Assembly (NCBI RefSeq): GCF_017565305.1
Contig: NZ_JAGEKP010000003.1
Location: forward strand, 434,001-498,000
Direction: 5' to 3'
Length of the DNA stretch: 64,000 nucleotides
DNA from: Leifsonia sp. TF02-11
GTDB taxonomy: Bacteria > Actinomycetota > Actinomycetes > Actinomycetales > Microbacteriaceae
This document shows positions 43,978-54,000 of this stretch, piece by piece (the first letter of the stretch is position 1; every line of letters starts with the position of its first letter). The notes under the pieces were generated by a model. The model worked only from the letters and a program-made list of their open reading frames with translations, was not told where the DNA came from and did not search any database. Made by a program: the position numbers and the translations under genes.

Positions 43978-45522
43978 CTAGCCGATCTCGGAGGTCGCCG
44001 GGCTGACCTCGTCGGGGTGGTTGCGGGCGAAATGCGGTCCCGCGTTCCCGGTCTTCAGCCGGCGGCGGAGGGCGAACAGCCACCACAGGGCCGCGAGGGC
44101 CACGATACCGCCGAAGACGTACCCGTTTCCGGCGAAGGCAGGCAGGAAGATGAGCGCGAACTCCACCGCTAGGAAGACGACCAGGCTGATGATCAGCAAC
44201 GGGAGCCGCGCGCGGCCGAGGTCGAACGTCCCCGGCTCTGCTGCGGGGATGCGATGGCGCAGGGTGGCGACCAAGAGCCCGATCGTCTGCAGCACATAGG
44301 TGGTGAAGAAGGCCAGGGTCGCGATCCCGAGGAAATAGTTGAACGCCTGCACGCTGATGAGCGCGGAGAGCAGCAGGAGTATCGACACAACGCCGAGGGT
44401 GATCACCGCCGTCGACGGCGTCTTCCGCTTGGGCGCGACGTGACGCAGTGCGCGTGAGAACGGCATCATGTTGTCCCGCGACAGGGAGTAGAGCAGCCGC
44501 GTCCCGACAAGGACGTTCGAGAGGAGGCACACCAGGATGTTGGTGAGGGCGATCGCGACGACGATCCGGGCGAACACCGGGCCGAGCTGCTGCTGGATGA
44601 TCTCCTCGATCGGAGCGGGCGAGTTGGCCAGAACCGATGGGTCCTTGATCGCCAGCACGTAGACCAGGTACATCAGGAACTCGATGACGCACGAGGCGGC
44701 AAAGGCGTAGAACATCGTGCGGGGGATCACCCGTCGGGCGTTCTTCGTCTCCTCCGCCACGTCGGCGACGGCTTCGACGCCCACGAGCCCGAAGAACGGG
44801 CCGAGCGACGCGGAAAGCCAGGCGAGGATGTACGGAGTCGCCTGATCGGGGCTCTTGCCGATGAAGAGCGACGAGAACGGCTGCGCATTGTCCGGCACGA
44901 TGATCAGGAGGACCGCGATGGTCAGCGTGACACCCACCGTCACGACGATCTCGAGACCGACGCCGATGTTGTTGATGAAGGTCGCCAACCTGACCCGGTA
45001 GGCGTTGATGAGCACGCAGACCGCGACGACGGCGATGGCGATGAAGATCTGCTGGGGCTGCGTGAGGGTCCAGCCGAAGACGCTGCCGAGGTAGCCGGCG
45101 AAGATGTAGCCGAGGCTCGTCATCCCGCTCACCCAGCCGATGAGCGCTGCGTAGCCGGTGAACCAGCCGAAGGTCGATCCGTTGAGACGGCTCGTCCACT
45201 GGTAGGCGTATCCGGCGAGGGGGATCTTCGCGGCGACGTCGGCAGCGATCAGCGTCCACAGCAGGAACACCGGAATCGCGAGGAACAGGGTCCAGATGAA
45301 GGGGGAGCCGGCGTTGAGGTACCCGGCGGCGAAACCCGTGAATACCGCGGTGGTCGCGCTGATCGTCGAGAACCCGATCGCGAACGAGGCGATCTTGCCG
45401 ACCGACCGGTCGAGCTTCTGCTTGTAGCCGAACTCTTCGAGGCGGGCGTCCTCGTCCTCACCGACCACCCGAGCGGGCGGGGTCAGCGATTCTTCTTCTT
45501 CGGGGGTGGTCGAATTGACCAT
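43978..45522 (-). CDS. APC-family amino-acid/polyamine-type permease
   Basis: A 514-residue protein with 12 predicted helices. Its opening EDARLEEFGYKQKLDRSVGK and SFAIGFSTISATTAVFTGFA matches the AAT/ACT-type APC permeases that often take amino acids, choline-like or ethanolamine-like compounds. Conserved FGLVGVEAVADVAEETKNAR lies near residue 250. It is the only transporter of the neighbouring sugar-kinase cluster, so the pathway substrate may carry an amine or be charged; this is inference. Start ATG at 45522. Confidence 0.88.
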   Translation of the reverse strand: MVNSTTPEEEESLTPPARVVGEDEDARLEEFGYKQKLDRSVGKIASFAIGFSTISATTAVFTGFAAGYLNAGSPFIWTLFLAIPVFLLWTLIAADVAAKIPLAGYAYQWTSRLNGSTFGWFTGYAALIGWVSGMTSLGYIFAGYLGSVFGWTLTQPQQIFIAIAVVAVCVLINAYRVRLATFINNIGVGLEIVVTVGVTLTIAVLLIIVPDNAQPFSSLFIGKSPDQATPYILAWLSASLGPFFGLVGVEAVADVAEETKNARRVIPRTMFYAFAASCVIEFLMYLVYVLAIKDPSVLANSPAPIEEIIQQQLGPVFARIVVAIALTNILVCLLSNVLVGTRLLYSLSRDNMMPFSRALRHVAPKRKTPSTAVITLGVVSILLLLSALISVQAFNYFLGIATLAFFTTYVLQTIGLLVATLRHRIPAAEPGTFDLGRARLPLLIISLVVFLAVEFALIFLPAFAGNGYVFGGIVALAALWWLFALRRRLKTGNAGPHFARNHPDEVSPATSEIG

Positions 45523-45621
45523 GAGCTACTCCTAGCTTCTTTGCTGGCCGAGGGGGAAACGATCCGCGGGTTCGTTCCAGTAAGTGAAGCGAGGATGTGG
45601 GTTCGGTGGAAGGTTGGAGCC

Positions 45622-45639
45622 GTTATGGAGTGATAAGCC
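45622..45639. promoter_or_regulatory. TTAT/ATAA motif upstream of the APC permease
   Basis: GTTATGGAGTGATAAGCC contains TTAT and ATAA half-sites and the string TGATAAGCC. The same string occurs in the LysR-YjbQ intergenic region at 46567. A shared LysR site is plausible, about 100 bases upstream of the permease start. Confidence 0.4.
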
Positions 45640-45646
45640 GAGCCGA

Positions 45647-46552
45647 TCAGTCCCGTGGCTCGGGCCGGGACGTGCTGACCATGTGCTCTACCAACCGACG
45701 GGCCGGAGTGGTCAGGCGCTCAGGGCGCCAGGCGATCGCGGTGTAGCTGACCGGACGATCGATGATCGGGACGAACTGGATTCCGGGGCGGTCGTAGAGC
45801 CGCACCATCGACGACGTCGTGAAGCTCAGCCCGACCCCGCGCGAGACCAGGGTCGCCTCCGCCTCGTAGGTGGCGGCCTCGGCGGCGATCTGCGGTTCCT
45901 TCCCTCCGCGGGCGTCGGCGGCGTACCAGTACTCGCGCCATTTGCCTGCGGACTTCGGTGCCACCACGATCGGCTCGTCGAGGAGCTCCTCGATCCGGAG
46001 CTCCTCCCGGCCGGCCAAGCGGTGCGACCGCGGAAGGCACGCCACCCAGGACTCCTCGGCGACGATCGCCAGCTGCATGTCCGGCACGTCGACCGGCGGG
46101 CGGAGCAGGGCGATGTCGGTGGCGCCCGACGCCAGTCCCGCGGTGGGGTCGGAGAAGTCGTACTCGATGGTCTCGACCGTGATGTCGGGGAAGACGGTTT
46201 CGATGCCGTCCAACAATTGGAACAGCAGGTCCGCGCCGGTTCCGATGAGGTAGCCGAGCCGGACATGACCGTAGTCCACCAGGAGCGCGACGGCTTCGAG
46301 CGCTGCGTCGACACCCGCGAGCGCCGACCGCACGTGGGGCAGCCACTCACGTCCGGTCGCCGTGAGCGAGACGGACCGGGTGTCACGATCGAACAGGCGG
46401 TCGCCGATGACGCGCTCCAGGTTCTGGATGGCCGCGGACAGTGCCGGCTGCGTGATGAAGAGCTTCTCCGCGGCGCGCCGGTAGTTCAACTCGGTTCCGA
46501 GGGCCTCGAAGTAGCGAAGCGATCTCAGATTCACGTCCGGGAAGGACCTCAC
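45647..46552 (-). CDS. LysR-family transcriptional regulator
   Basis: A 301-residue protein. The N-terminal LysR helix-turn-helix (LRYFEALGTELNYRRAAEKL, then TQPALSAAIQNLERVIG) is followed by a type 2 periplasmic-binding-like effector domain (GHVRLGYLIGTGADLLFQLL). It lies between the APC permease gene (same strand) and the divergent YjbQ-kinase-isomerase genes, so it is the likely pathway regulator. GTG start at 46552. Confidence 0.92.
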   Translation of the reverse strand: MRSFPDVNLRSLRYFEALGTELNYRRAAEKLFITQPALSAAIQNLERVIGDRLFDRDTRSVSLTATGREWLPHVRSALAGVDAALEAVALLVDYGHVRLGYLIGTGADLLFQLLDGIETVFPDITVETIEYDFSDPTAGLASGATDIALLRPPVDVPDMQLAIVAEESWVACLPRSHRLAGREELRIEELLDEPIVVAPKSAGKWREYWYAADARGGKEPQIAAEAATYEAEATLVSRGVGLSFTTSSMVRLYDRPGIQFVPIIDRPVSYTAIAWRPERLTTPARRLVEHMVSTSRPEPRD

Positions 46553-46566
46553 GTCACCCTTTCGAT

Positions 46567-46584
46567 TGATAAGCCCCCGTTATG
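46567..46584. promoter_or_regulatory. Candidate LysR-binding site in the divergent promoter region
   Basis: TGATAAGCCCCCGTTATG holds inverted ATAA/TTAT half-sites separated by 7 bases, of the dyad type bound by LysR proteins. It is 15 bases upstream of the LysR start and ~90 bases from the YjbQ start. TGATAAGCC and GTTATG recur at 45622-45639. Confidence 0.45.
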
Positions 46585-46673
46585 TGGTCATTGTAACTAG
46601 CAGTTTCCGCCGGGATGGCGCGCGATCGCAGACTGAGGCTCTAGTCGCTGCACCAACGAGAGCAGGTAGAAGC

Positions 46674-47171
46674 ATGCGCAGTCAGAGTCGATCGATCACG
46701 GTGGAGACCCCCGCTCGACAGGAGTTCTTCGACGTCACCGCGCAGCTGGAGGACTTCGTCGCCGCAGAGGGTGTGGGCGACGGCATCGCCGTGGTCTACT
46801 CGCCCCACACGAGCTGCTGCGTGATCCTCCAGGAGGAGTCGGAGGACACCACCTACTACGGCACCCAGCTACTGCTCCAGGACACGCTCAACGTCTTCGC
46901 GAAGATCGCGCCGCCGGCGCGTCACGAGGGCCAGTACCTGCACCCCGGCCCCATCCACATCCGCAACGCGGGCGAGCTGCGCGACGAGCTGCCCGAATGG
47001 GGACTGAACACGGACGGCCACATCATCTCGTCCATCCTCGGGCGCTCGGAGACCATCCCGATCGTCGCCGGCCGTCTCGTGCTCGGCGAGTTCGGCCGGG
47101 TGTACTTCGGTGACCTCGACTCGGTGCGGGCTCGGACGCGCACGGTCCACTTCCAGCTCGTCGCGGGCTGA
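46674..47171 (+). CDS. YjbQ/UPF0047 family protein
   Basis: A 165-residue protein with the family signatures VVYSPHTSCCVILQEESED and HIISSILGRSETIPIVAGRL. YjbQ of E. coli has weak thiamine-phosphate synthase activity, but its main role is unknown. The gene is first in a run with the FGGY kinase (2 bases to the next start), an arrangement that suggests a metabolic-repair or auxiliary role. ATG at 46674. Confidence 0.9.
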   Translation: MRSQSRSITVETPARQEFFDVTAQLEDFVAAEGVGDGIAVVYSPHTSCCVILQEESEDTTYYGTQLLLQDTLNVFAKIAPPARHEGQYLHPGPIHIRNAGELRDELPEWGLNTDGHIISSILGRSETIPIVAGRLVLGEFGRVYFGDLDSVRARTRTVHFQLVAG

Positions 47172-47173
47172 CG

Positions 47174-48625
47174 ATGCTCGTCTACGCAGTCGATATCGGC
47201 ACGACCAACCTCAAGGTCGTGCTGTACGACGGAGAGCTCCGGCGGCTGGCCACAGCCTCCGCGCCCGCCGTGTACGCGCGGGAGGGCGTGCGTGTGGAGT
47301 TCGACCCGGCGCAGCTCTTCGACACTCTGATCGAGCTCATCGGCCGATGTGCCGACGCCGCCGATTCCGCCGGCCGCGACGACGCGGTGATCGCCCTGAC
47401 GGGACAGGCCGAGTCGTTGGTGCTGCTGGATCGCAATGGTGAACCGATCCGCCCCGGGCTGTCCTGGCTGGATGACAGAGCTGTCGCGGAGGCCTCCGAG
47501 CTAGAGGAGCGCTTCGGCGCCGACGCGGCCTTCGCCGTAACGGGAGAGCCGTTCCCCACCGCGACCTGGCCCGCGGCGAAACTCCGCTGGCTGCGCCGTC
47601 ACGAGCCGGAGACGCTGGCCGCCACGCGGTCGGTCCTGATGATCAAGGACTACATCGCCTACCGGCTCACCGGTGCGTTCGCCGGTGACGCCTCCACCCG
47701 AGGGTTCTCGTACCTTTGGGATGTCAGGAACGGCTCGTACTGGAACGCGATGATCGACTTCTGCGCGGTGCCCGCCGAGAGCCTCCCGCGCGTCGTCGCA
47801 GCCGGGACCGAGCTGGGCGCCGTTTCGAATGAGGTCGCCGAGAGCCTCCCGTCGGCCGTGCGTTACCGGGTCAACATCGGCGGCCTGGACCACTTCTGCG
47901 CGATGGTCGGAACCGGGTCGTATGTCCACGGCAGCGTCAGCGAGTCGGCCGGCACAGTCCTGTCGCTCTCCGCGCTCGCGCGCGACTGGCGATTCGACCC
48001 CGCGCGCAAGGTGTCCTTCCACGCAGGCCTCCGGCCAGGCGACACGGTGCTCTTCAACGGCGTCGACGGCGGCGGAGCGGCGCTCGACTGGTTCCGCGTC
48101 CAGGGACTCGGCGGGATGCCCTACTCCGAGCTGGAGAGCCTGCTCGCATCTCGGGACCACCGGAACCCGCCGATGTTCCTGCCGTACCTGACAGGGGTCA
48201 ACCCGCCCGACTACTTCCCGCACGCTAAGGGCGCCTTCCTGGATCTCGATCTCGGTCACGACCGCGTCGATCTGGCGTATGCGGTCGAGGAGGGGATCGC
48301 GCACCTGCTGCGGCGCAACGTCGAGTATTTCGACGGCGACACACCGCAAGAGATCGTCTCCACCGGGGGAGGCGCCGCGTCCCCGTTCTGGAACCAGCTG
48401 AAGGCGGACGTCTGCGGCGTGGACGTCGTGGTGCCCGATGAGCTGGAGGCCACCTGCCGTGGCGCGGCCGTCCTCGCACTGGCTGCCGAGGGGGCGGTGA
48501 GTGATTTTCGGGACGCCGGAATCGAGGTATCGCCGCCCCTTCGGTACACGCCGTCCCGGGACGCACGACGCGACGAACGCTACGCGCGCTTCGGTGACTA
48601 CCTGCGCCGACTGTTCGAGCCCTGA
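47174..48625 (+). CDS. FGGY-family carbohydrate kinase
   Basis: A 483-residue kinase. FGGY_N begins VYAVDIGTTNLKVVLYDGEL, with the substrate region LSWLDDRAVAEASELEERF. FGGY_C contains GSVSESAGTVLSLSALARD, NGVDGGGAALDWFR and the ATP motif STGGGAASPFWNQLKADVCG. It phosphorylates a sugar, polyol or sugar acid; sequence alone does not tell which. The partners downstream (TIM-barrel isomerase, TPI-like protein and SDR) resemble four-carbon polyol (erythritol/threitol) pathways. It is immediately after YjbQ. Confidence 0.9.
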   Translation: MLVYAVDIGTTNLKVVLYDGELRRLATASAPAVYAREGVRVEFDPAQLFDTLIELIGRCADAADSAGRDDAVIALTGQAESLVLLDRNGEPIRPGLSWLDDRAVAEASELEERFGADAAFAVTGEPFPTATWPAAKLRWLRRHEPETLAATRSVLMIKDYIAYRLTGAFAGDASTRGFSYLWDVRNGSYWNAMIDFCAVPAESLPRVVAAGTELGAVSNEVAESLPSAVRYRVNIGGLDHFCAMVGTGSYVHGSVSESAGTVLSLSALARDWRFDPARKVSFHAGLRPGDTVLFNGVDGGGAALDWFRVQGLGGMPYSELESLLASRDHRNPPMFLPYLTGVNPPDYFPHAKGAFLDLDLGHDRVDLAYAVEEGIAHLLRRNVEYFDGDTPQEIVSTGGGAASPFWNQLKADVCGVDVVVPDELEATCRGAAVLALAAEGAVSDFRDAGIEVSPPLRYTPSRDARRDERYARFGDYLRRLFEP

Positions 48626-48657
48626 TCGCGAACGACGAGAAAGTAGAGAAACGAACG

Positions 48658-49464
48658 ATGAAGTTGTGCTGCTCATCCCCGATGGTCCCTGGTGAGACGT
48701 TGACGGCCAAGGCCGACCTGCTCAGGGGCTGGGGCTATGACGCCATCGCGGTCTTCCAGCCGCTCGAGACGTGGGGCGCCGCCGCGCGCGACGAGCTGTT
48801 CGCGCTCGAGGCCCGGACAGGTATCCGCCCTGTCGAGTTCGTCCTGGTGGACGACGTGTACGGGAACGCCATGTCCGCCGACCCGGAGCTGCAAGCGCGG
48901 TGTCGGGCAATGTACCGCGAGACCGCCGAGGTCTGCGCCGATCTCGGTGCCGTCACCGAGATCGAGTTCGAATACGGCGCGCAAAACCCACTGCCCCTCT
49001 TCGACCCGTTCCAGCAGCTGAGTTCCGCCCAGCACGACGCCTTCGTGACCTTCTACCGCGAGATGCTCGGTCGGGTGGAGGGCAGCGAAGCGCGTGTCCT
49101 CCTCGAACCGATCAACCGCTACGAGAGCCGCTACCTGAACCGGGTGGAGGACAACCTGCGCATCATCGAGGAGGTCGCCCATCCGAACGCGGGCCTGCTG
49201 CCCGACCTCTTCCACATGTCGATCGAGGAAGCCGATCCTGCCCGATCGCTGCGGGAAGCAGCGGATCGCATCGTCCACGTGCATCTGGGCGACAGCAATC
49301 GGCTGCTCCCCGGTCACGGTCATCTCGACTGGTCGGCGGTGTTCGACGCGTTGCATGATGTCGGCTACAGCGGCTACCTGAACCTCGAGTGCTCCACCGA
49401 GGGCGACCCGGCGGTGAGTCTCCCCGCCACCGCCGGCCGGCTGCGGAAGCTCCTTGACCGATGA
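48658..49464 (+). CDS. Xylose-isomerase-like TIM-barrel sugar (phosphate) epimerase/isomerase
   Basis: A 268-residue AP-endonuclease-2-like TIM barrel with metal-binding residues in LLEPINRYE (Glu), LPDLFHMSIEE (Asp, His), VHVHLGDSNRLLPGHGHLDW (His) and LNLECSTEGD (Glu). These suit epimerisation or isomerisation of a keto-sugar (phosphate), as in EryC, tagatose 3-epimerase or hydroxypyruvate isomerase relatives. It follows the kinase by 32 bases and overlaps the next gene by 4. Confidence 0.85.
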   Translation: MKLCCSSPMVPGETLTAKADLLRGWGYDAIAVFQPLETWGAAARDELFALEARTGIRPVEFVLVDDVYGNAMSADPELQARCRAMYRETAEVCADLGAVTEIEFEYGAQNPLPLFDPFQQLSSAQHDAFVTFYREMLGRVEGSEARVLLEPINRYESRYLNRVEDNLRIIEEVAHPNAGLLPDLFHMSIEEADPARSLREAADRIVHVHLGDSNRLLPGHGHLDWSAVFDALHDVGYSGYLNLECSTEGDPAVSLPATAGRLRKLLDR

Positions 49465-50168
49465 GTGCCTTATTGACCGCGCCCTTCTTCGAGATCGGGC
49501 CGAAGAACCTCCTGCGTCGCCCGGAGCTGGAAGAGTTGGCCCGGGCGGCCGGAGAAGCCGGCAGGGAGCTCGGCGTCGCGGTCGTGATCACCGTCCCGAA
49601 CGTGATGGTCGCACCGATCGCCGAACTCGACACCGGCGTCCTCGTTTTCGGCCAGAGCATGGACCCGGATCGGCTCGGCGCGTCATTCGGCCGGGTCACC
49701 GCAGAGGGCCTACTCGACGCGGGCGCGGTCGGCGTGATGCTCAATCACGATGCCGACCCGTTGGACGCCGCGACATTGGCCGCGACCGTCGATCGCGCGC
49801 ATGAGACCGGGCTGGAAACAATCGTGTGCGCGGGAACTGAGAGCGCCGCATTGGCCTTCACCGCTCTGGCGCCGTCGGCCGTGCTCATCGAGCCGCCGGA
49901 TCTCATCGGGACGATCGGCGGAGCCGAACGCGACTGGGTTCGGCCGCTCACCGAGGAGATGCACCGCGTCGACGCACACGTCCTCGCGATGCACGCCGGA
50001 GGCGTCTCCTCTCCGATCGTCGCCCGGGGAATCATGGCGGCCGGCGCCGACGGTACCGGCTCGACCAGCGGTGTCCTCACGGCCCAGGATCCGCTCGTCG
50101 CGGCGGTGCATTTCATCGCGGCGGCCCGCGCGGGCTGGGACGACGCCCGCTCGAACGCCCGTCTCTGA
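49461..50168 (+). CDS. Triosephosphate-isomerase-like protein
   Basis: A 235-residue TIM barrel without conventional N-terminal TPI sequence but with family elements: FEIGPKNLLRRPELE (Lys), VLVFGQSMD, AGAVGVMLNHDAD, VLIEPPDLIGT (catalytic-Glu position) and MHAGGVSS (phosphate loop). Such divergent TPI proteins interconvert tetrose or triose phosphates in erythritol-type pathways (EryH/TpiB). The ATG at 49461 overlaps the preceding stop by 4 bases. Confidence 0.75.
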   Translation: MSALLTAPFFEIGPKNLLRRPELEELARAAGEAGRELGVAVVITVPNVMVAPIAELDTGVLVFGQSMDPDRLGASFGRVTAEGLLDAGAVGVMLNHDADPLDAATLAATVDRAHETGLETIVCAGTESAALAFTALAPSAVLIEPPDLIGTIGGAERDWVRPLTEEMHRVDAHVLAMHAGGVSSPIVARGIMAAGADGTGSTSGVLTAQDPLVAAVHFIAAARAGWDDARSNARL

Positions 50169-50199
50169 TCACAACCGATAACCAACGAAGGAATCACAC

Positions 50200-50967
50200 A
50201 TGGACACGAACCTCTCCGGCAAGACCGCCGTCATCACGGGTGGAGCACGCGGGATCGGCTACGCCGTCGCCCGGTCGCTCGCCGCGGAAGGCGCCGACAT
50301 CGCGCTCCTGGACCTACTCGACACGGTCGAGGAGTCGGCCAGGAAGATCTCTGACGACTACGGAGTCCGCACGCACGGACAGCGCTTGGACGTCACCGAC
50401 CAGGACGCGACGAACGCGGCCTTCGAGACGATCGCCGATCGTTTGAGCGTCCCGCAGGTGCTCCTCACCGCAGCCGGAATCGAGATCAACGGCGATTCGA
50501 TCGACGTCCCCGCTGCGGCCTGGCGGAAGGTGATCGACGTCAACCTGACCGGCACGTTCTTCTCGGCGCAGGCGTTCGGACGCGGTCTCCTCGCTTCCGA
50601 TCTCCCCGGCAGCGCGATCCTGATCTCGTCGATGTCGGGTGAGATCGTCAACGTCCCGCAGTGGGCCGCGTCGTACAACTCGTCGAAGGCTGCCGTCGCG
50701 CATCTCGCAACGTCGCTCGCCGTCGAATGGGCTGCGTCGGACATCAGGGTCAACTCGATCGCCCCCGGCTATGTTCTGACCGACCTGACGCAGCAGATCC
50801 TCGACCGCGAGCCGGAACTCGAAGCGGACTGGGTCTCCCGCATCCCTCAGGGCCGCATGGCGACGCCGCAGGACCTGACCGGCCTGGTGACGTTCCTGGC
50901 GTCGAACGCCTCGAGCTATCTCACGGGGCAGCAGATCGTGATCGATGGCGGCTACACCGCGATCTGA
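50200..50967 (+). CDS. SDR-family NAD(P)-dependent dehydrogenase
   Basis: A 255-residue classical SDR. The cofactor loop is TGGARGIG near residue 14, the NAG-like motif is LLTAAGIE, the catalytic Ser is in LISSMSG and the YNSSK motif supplies Tyr and Lys. It oxidises or reduces a hydroxyl of the pathway substrate, as in polyol or sugar-acid dehydrogenases. The strong terminator at 50999 marks the end of this operon. Confidence 0.9.
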   Translation: MDTNLSGKTAVITGGARGIGYAVARSLAAEGADIALLDLLDTVEESARKISDDYGVRTHGQRLDVTDQDATNAAFETIADRLSVPQVLLTAAGIEINGDSIDVPAAAWRKVIDVNLTGTFFSAQAFGRGLLASDLPGSAILISSMSGEIVNVPQWAASYNSSKAAVAHLATSLAVEWAASDIRVNSIAPGYVLTDLTQQILDREPELEADWVSRIPQGRMATPQDLTGLVTFLASNASSYLTGQQIVIDGGYTAI

Positions 50968-50998
50968 GAGAGCGTGCACGGCGAATCGAAGGCCAGAG

Positions 50999-51057
50999 AG
51001 CCCAACCAGCTCAAGAAGTGACAATCGGTGTCACGTCTTGAGCTAGTTGGGCTTTCT
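50999..51057. terminator. Long hairpin terminator after the SDR gene
   Basis: Two arms (50999-51023 and 51029-51053) pair over 25 positions with two mismatches around the loop ATCGG, followed by TTCTC. The inner segments AGCTCAAGAAGTGACA and TGTCACGTCTTGAGCT are inverted copies of each other. The left arm region also reappears next to the tRNA-Gly at 59580-59610, and GCTAGTTGGGC is repeated at 51061-51071. Confidence 0.75.
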
Positions 51058-51061
51058 CAAG

Positions 51062-54000
51062 CTAGTTGGGCACAGGAGTCGACTTGTGACGACGGGAATG
51101 GTTCTCGTGGCCAGTGGCGCCCAGGCGGCGGATCAAAGCTGCGGCCAAACCCGCTGTCAGGAGGGCGGCGGCTAGCAGTAGGCCGCCGGTCGGGTCGCTT
51201 CCGGTGTCGGAGAGGCTCCCTGCGGGCGTCGCCGGTGGTGACGGTGCCGGCGCAGGAGCCGGCGCCCAGACGGCGTAGAGCGTGAGGTCGGCGGTGAGGG
51301 TCGAGACCACCAGTCGGTCGTACGCGGGGTCGGGAGCCGTCGCGGACGGCGAGGTCGACCAGCCGAGGAAGGCGGAACCGGGCCCGGTGAAGAGCAGGTC
51401 TGCGGCGTCCGGATAGGTGATCGAGGCGCCAGGCGGCCCGTCCCACGCCGTCGAGCGCGAGAGCCCGGCATTCTCGCGGAACGTCACGGTGAACTGCGGA
51501 TCGGGGTTCGCATAGGCGGCGGTCAACGTCACACCCCCCGCGCCGAAGCGGACCGTCTGGCCGGCCTGATAGAGGCCGTCGCCCGGCGCGGGGACGGTGA
51601 TGATGCGCATAGCTACGACGCCGGAAGCCAGACGCCAGCCGACGAAGACCTCGTCGTCGCGCCGCAGCGACGAGCCGTCGGCGACGATCGCACTGGAGCC
51701 GGCGTCGTAGCGATACGGGTCGCTCGGGACGGCCCCCGACGTGTTCCTGTCGCCGAAGTAGAGCATCGGGAACGGCGCGGCGGCCGGCTGCTGCCAGCGG
51801 GCGTACAGGCTCAGGTCGCCGCCGACCGGGGTGTCGAAGTCGTAGGGGACGAAGAAGCCCTCTGCTGTGCGCTGGAACCAGCCGACGAAGGTCTGGCCGT
51901 CCGGTTGCGGTGGCAGCGGGGCAGGTTCGGTCGCCGTGCCCTGGTCCTCGACGATTTGGGTGAGGCCGGCGATCGGATCGGGCGCGGATGGGTGGTCGTA
52001 GAACTGCACGGTGTGCGGGTCGTTCAGCCATTTGGCGTACAGGACGAGGTTGCTCGGCGGCATCGTCGCGCCGGCGAAGGTGAACGGCACGTTGAAGTCC
52101 GAGTCGGTGTACCAGCCCTGGAAGACGTCGCTGCCCCGTGTGGGGTCGGCCGGCTGGAGCTGTTCGAGCGAGCCTTGGTAGGGGATGTCCGCGACGGGTG
52201 GGATGGCGGTGCCGCCTCCTGTCACGAACGTCAGCGTGTAAATGTTGCGGCTGTAGAACTGGTAGCGGTACTTGTCGTTGGTGTTGCCGGAGTTGTTCAG
52301 CTGATACAGCCGGTTCGTCGGCGCATCGAGTTGGAAGTAGTTGCCGACGGTGTTCGCGCCGGTGCCGTACCCGACGTAGGAGGTGAAACCTTCGATGGGA
52401 CCGGCGACCTGCCGGTCGCCGGTCGTGGCCCAGTACCAGGCCGTTCGGTACTGGGAGAAGATCTGGTGCCCGGCGGGGATGTCCGCGCGGACGGTGGTCT
52501 TGTTGTTGTTGTACAGGGTCGCGACGTGCAGAGGGTTGTTGGGGGTGCCGTCCGGCCCGATCACCGGATCCGGCGCCGGCGCCGTCTGGTCCACGGTCTC
52601 GGTGTAGATGAACCGCTGCGTCTGGTTCTGTGTTCTGCTCGCCGCCATTGCGCCGGTCAGTCGTGTCGTGCGGGCCGGGAGGTTCACCGATGACGTGTCC
52701 GCGTACGCGCCGGTGTAGGTGGCGTTGAAGACGTCCGGTGTGACCTGTTGCGGACCCCAGCCGCGCAGGACGCAACTCTGGTTCTGGGTGCCAGCGTCGA
52801 AGGCGGTGATCACACCGGACCCGTCCGTTTGAGAGAGCGGCACGGGGGCGACATTGGCGGCCTGCATGTCGAAGCCGATCTTCTCCCGCACCGAGAACGT
52901 GCCGAGAAGCTGGCCGCCGCCGGGTTGCGTCGACTGGTAATAGGTCGTGCCCCCGACGGCCATGGTGACGTCGTAGCTTGTCGTGCGAACGCAGGGGGTC
53001 GAGGTGTTGACGGTGCCGCCGGGGCTGATCAGCGTGAAGTCCGCCCGCCACAGCGCCCGGGTCAGGTATACGTTCACGACGGTGGAGCCGTCGCCCTTCA
53101 CTGTGATGTTCTGCTGGCTGACGGCCAAGTCGGCGAACGCCATCGGGTCCGGCTGCACGTTCGAGGGGTCGAGTTGAGCGCGCACGAGACCCTGGATGGA
53201 GGCGGGGACATCGGCCTTGGTCGCCGGTCCACTCACGGTCGCCCCCGCGACGGCGGTGGAGGTGATGTCGTCGAGGAAGTCGTAGGTGGCCGGGTCCGCC
53301 AGCTGCGCAGGGCTCAGGGCGCCGTCGGCCGCTCCCCAGCTGGGCGGCGTTCCACCGGCTGGGGTGAACACCGGCGCGGGATAGGCGGCGGGCACCACGT
53401 TCGCCTTCTCCAGCCAGTAGCTGACGTGGTAGTCGACGCTGTCCCCGCTCCATCCGGCGTAGAGGGTCGTCGTGGCCGTGATCGGGAAGGCGATCGGCTG
53501 GGTGCGCGCTTCGTCCGCCCACCACTGTGTGAACGTGTAGCCGGGGCGGGTCGGCGGCGGGACGGCCGCGAGATCGGCCGCCGTGAATTCGGTGTTCGGT
53601 TCGAGGACGAACGACGGCTCGACCGCGGTCCCGTCCGTCACATAGGAGACGGCGAAACCGGCCGCGAAGACCGGGATGAGCCGCAGATTCGCCGTGACCG
53701 GCGACGAGAAGTCGTACGGCGTCCGCGACGCGTCGCCCTGCCGATACCAGTCGCCGGTGAACACCTGTCCCGCGGGTACGTGCGACACATCGGGGGCGAT
53801 GTCTCCGATGGGCGCGCCGTCTGCAACCTCGTCGGCGTCGATGACGTGCTGCGCGTCGGTGCCGGACGGCCCTGCGAGGAACTGCACGACGTGGGTGTCG
53901 GTGAAGCGCGCGTCGACGACCAGGTCGGACGTGACCACGGTCGTCAGGAAGTCGAAGGGCACGACCGAGCCGCCCGCGTCGGTCACCCAACCGTTGAAGA

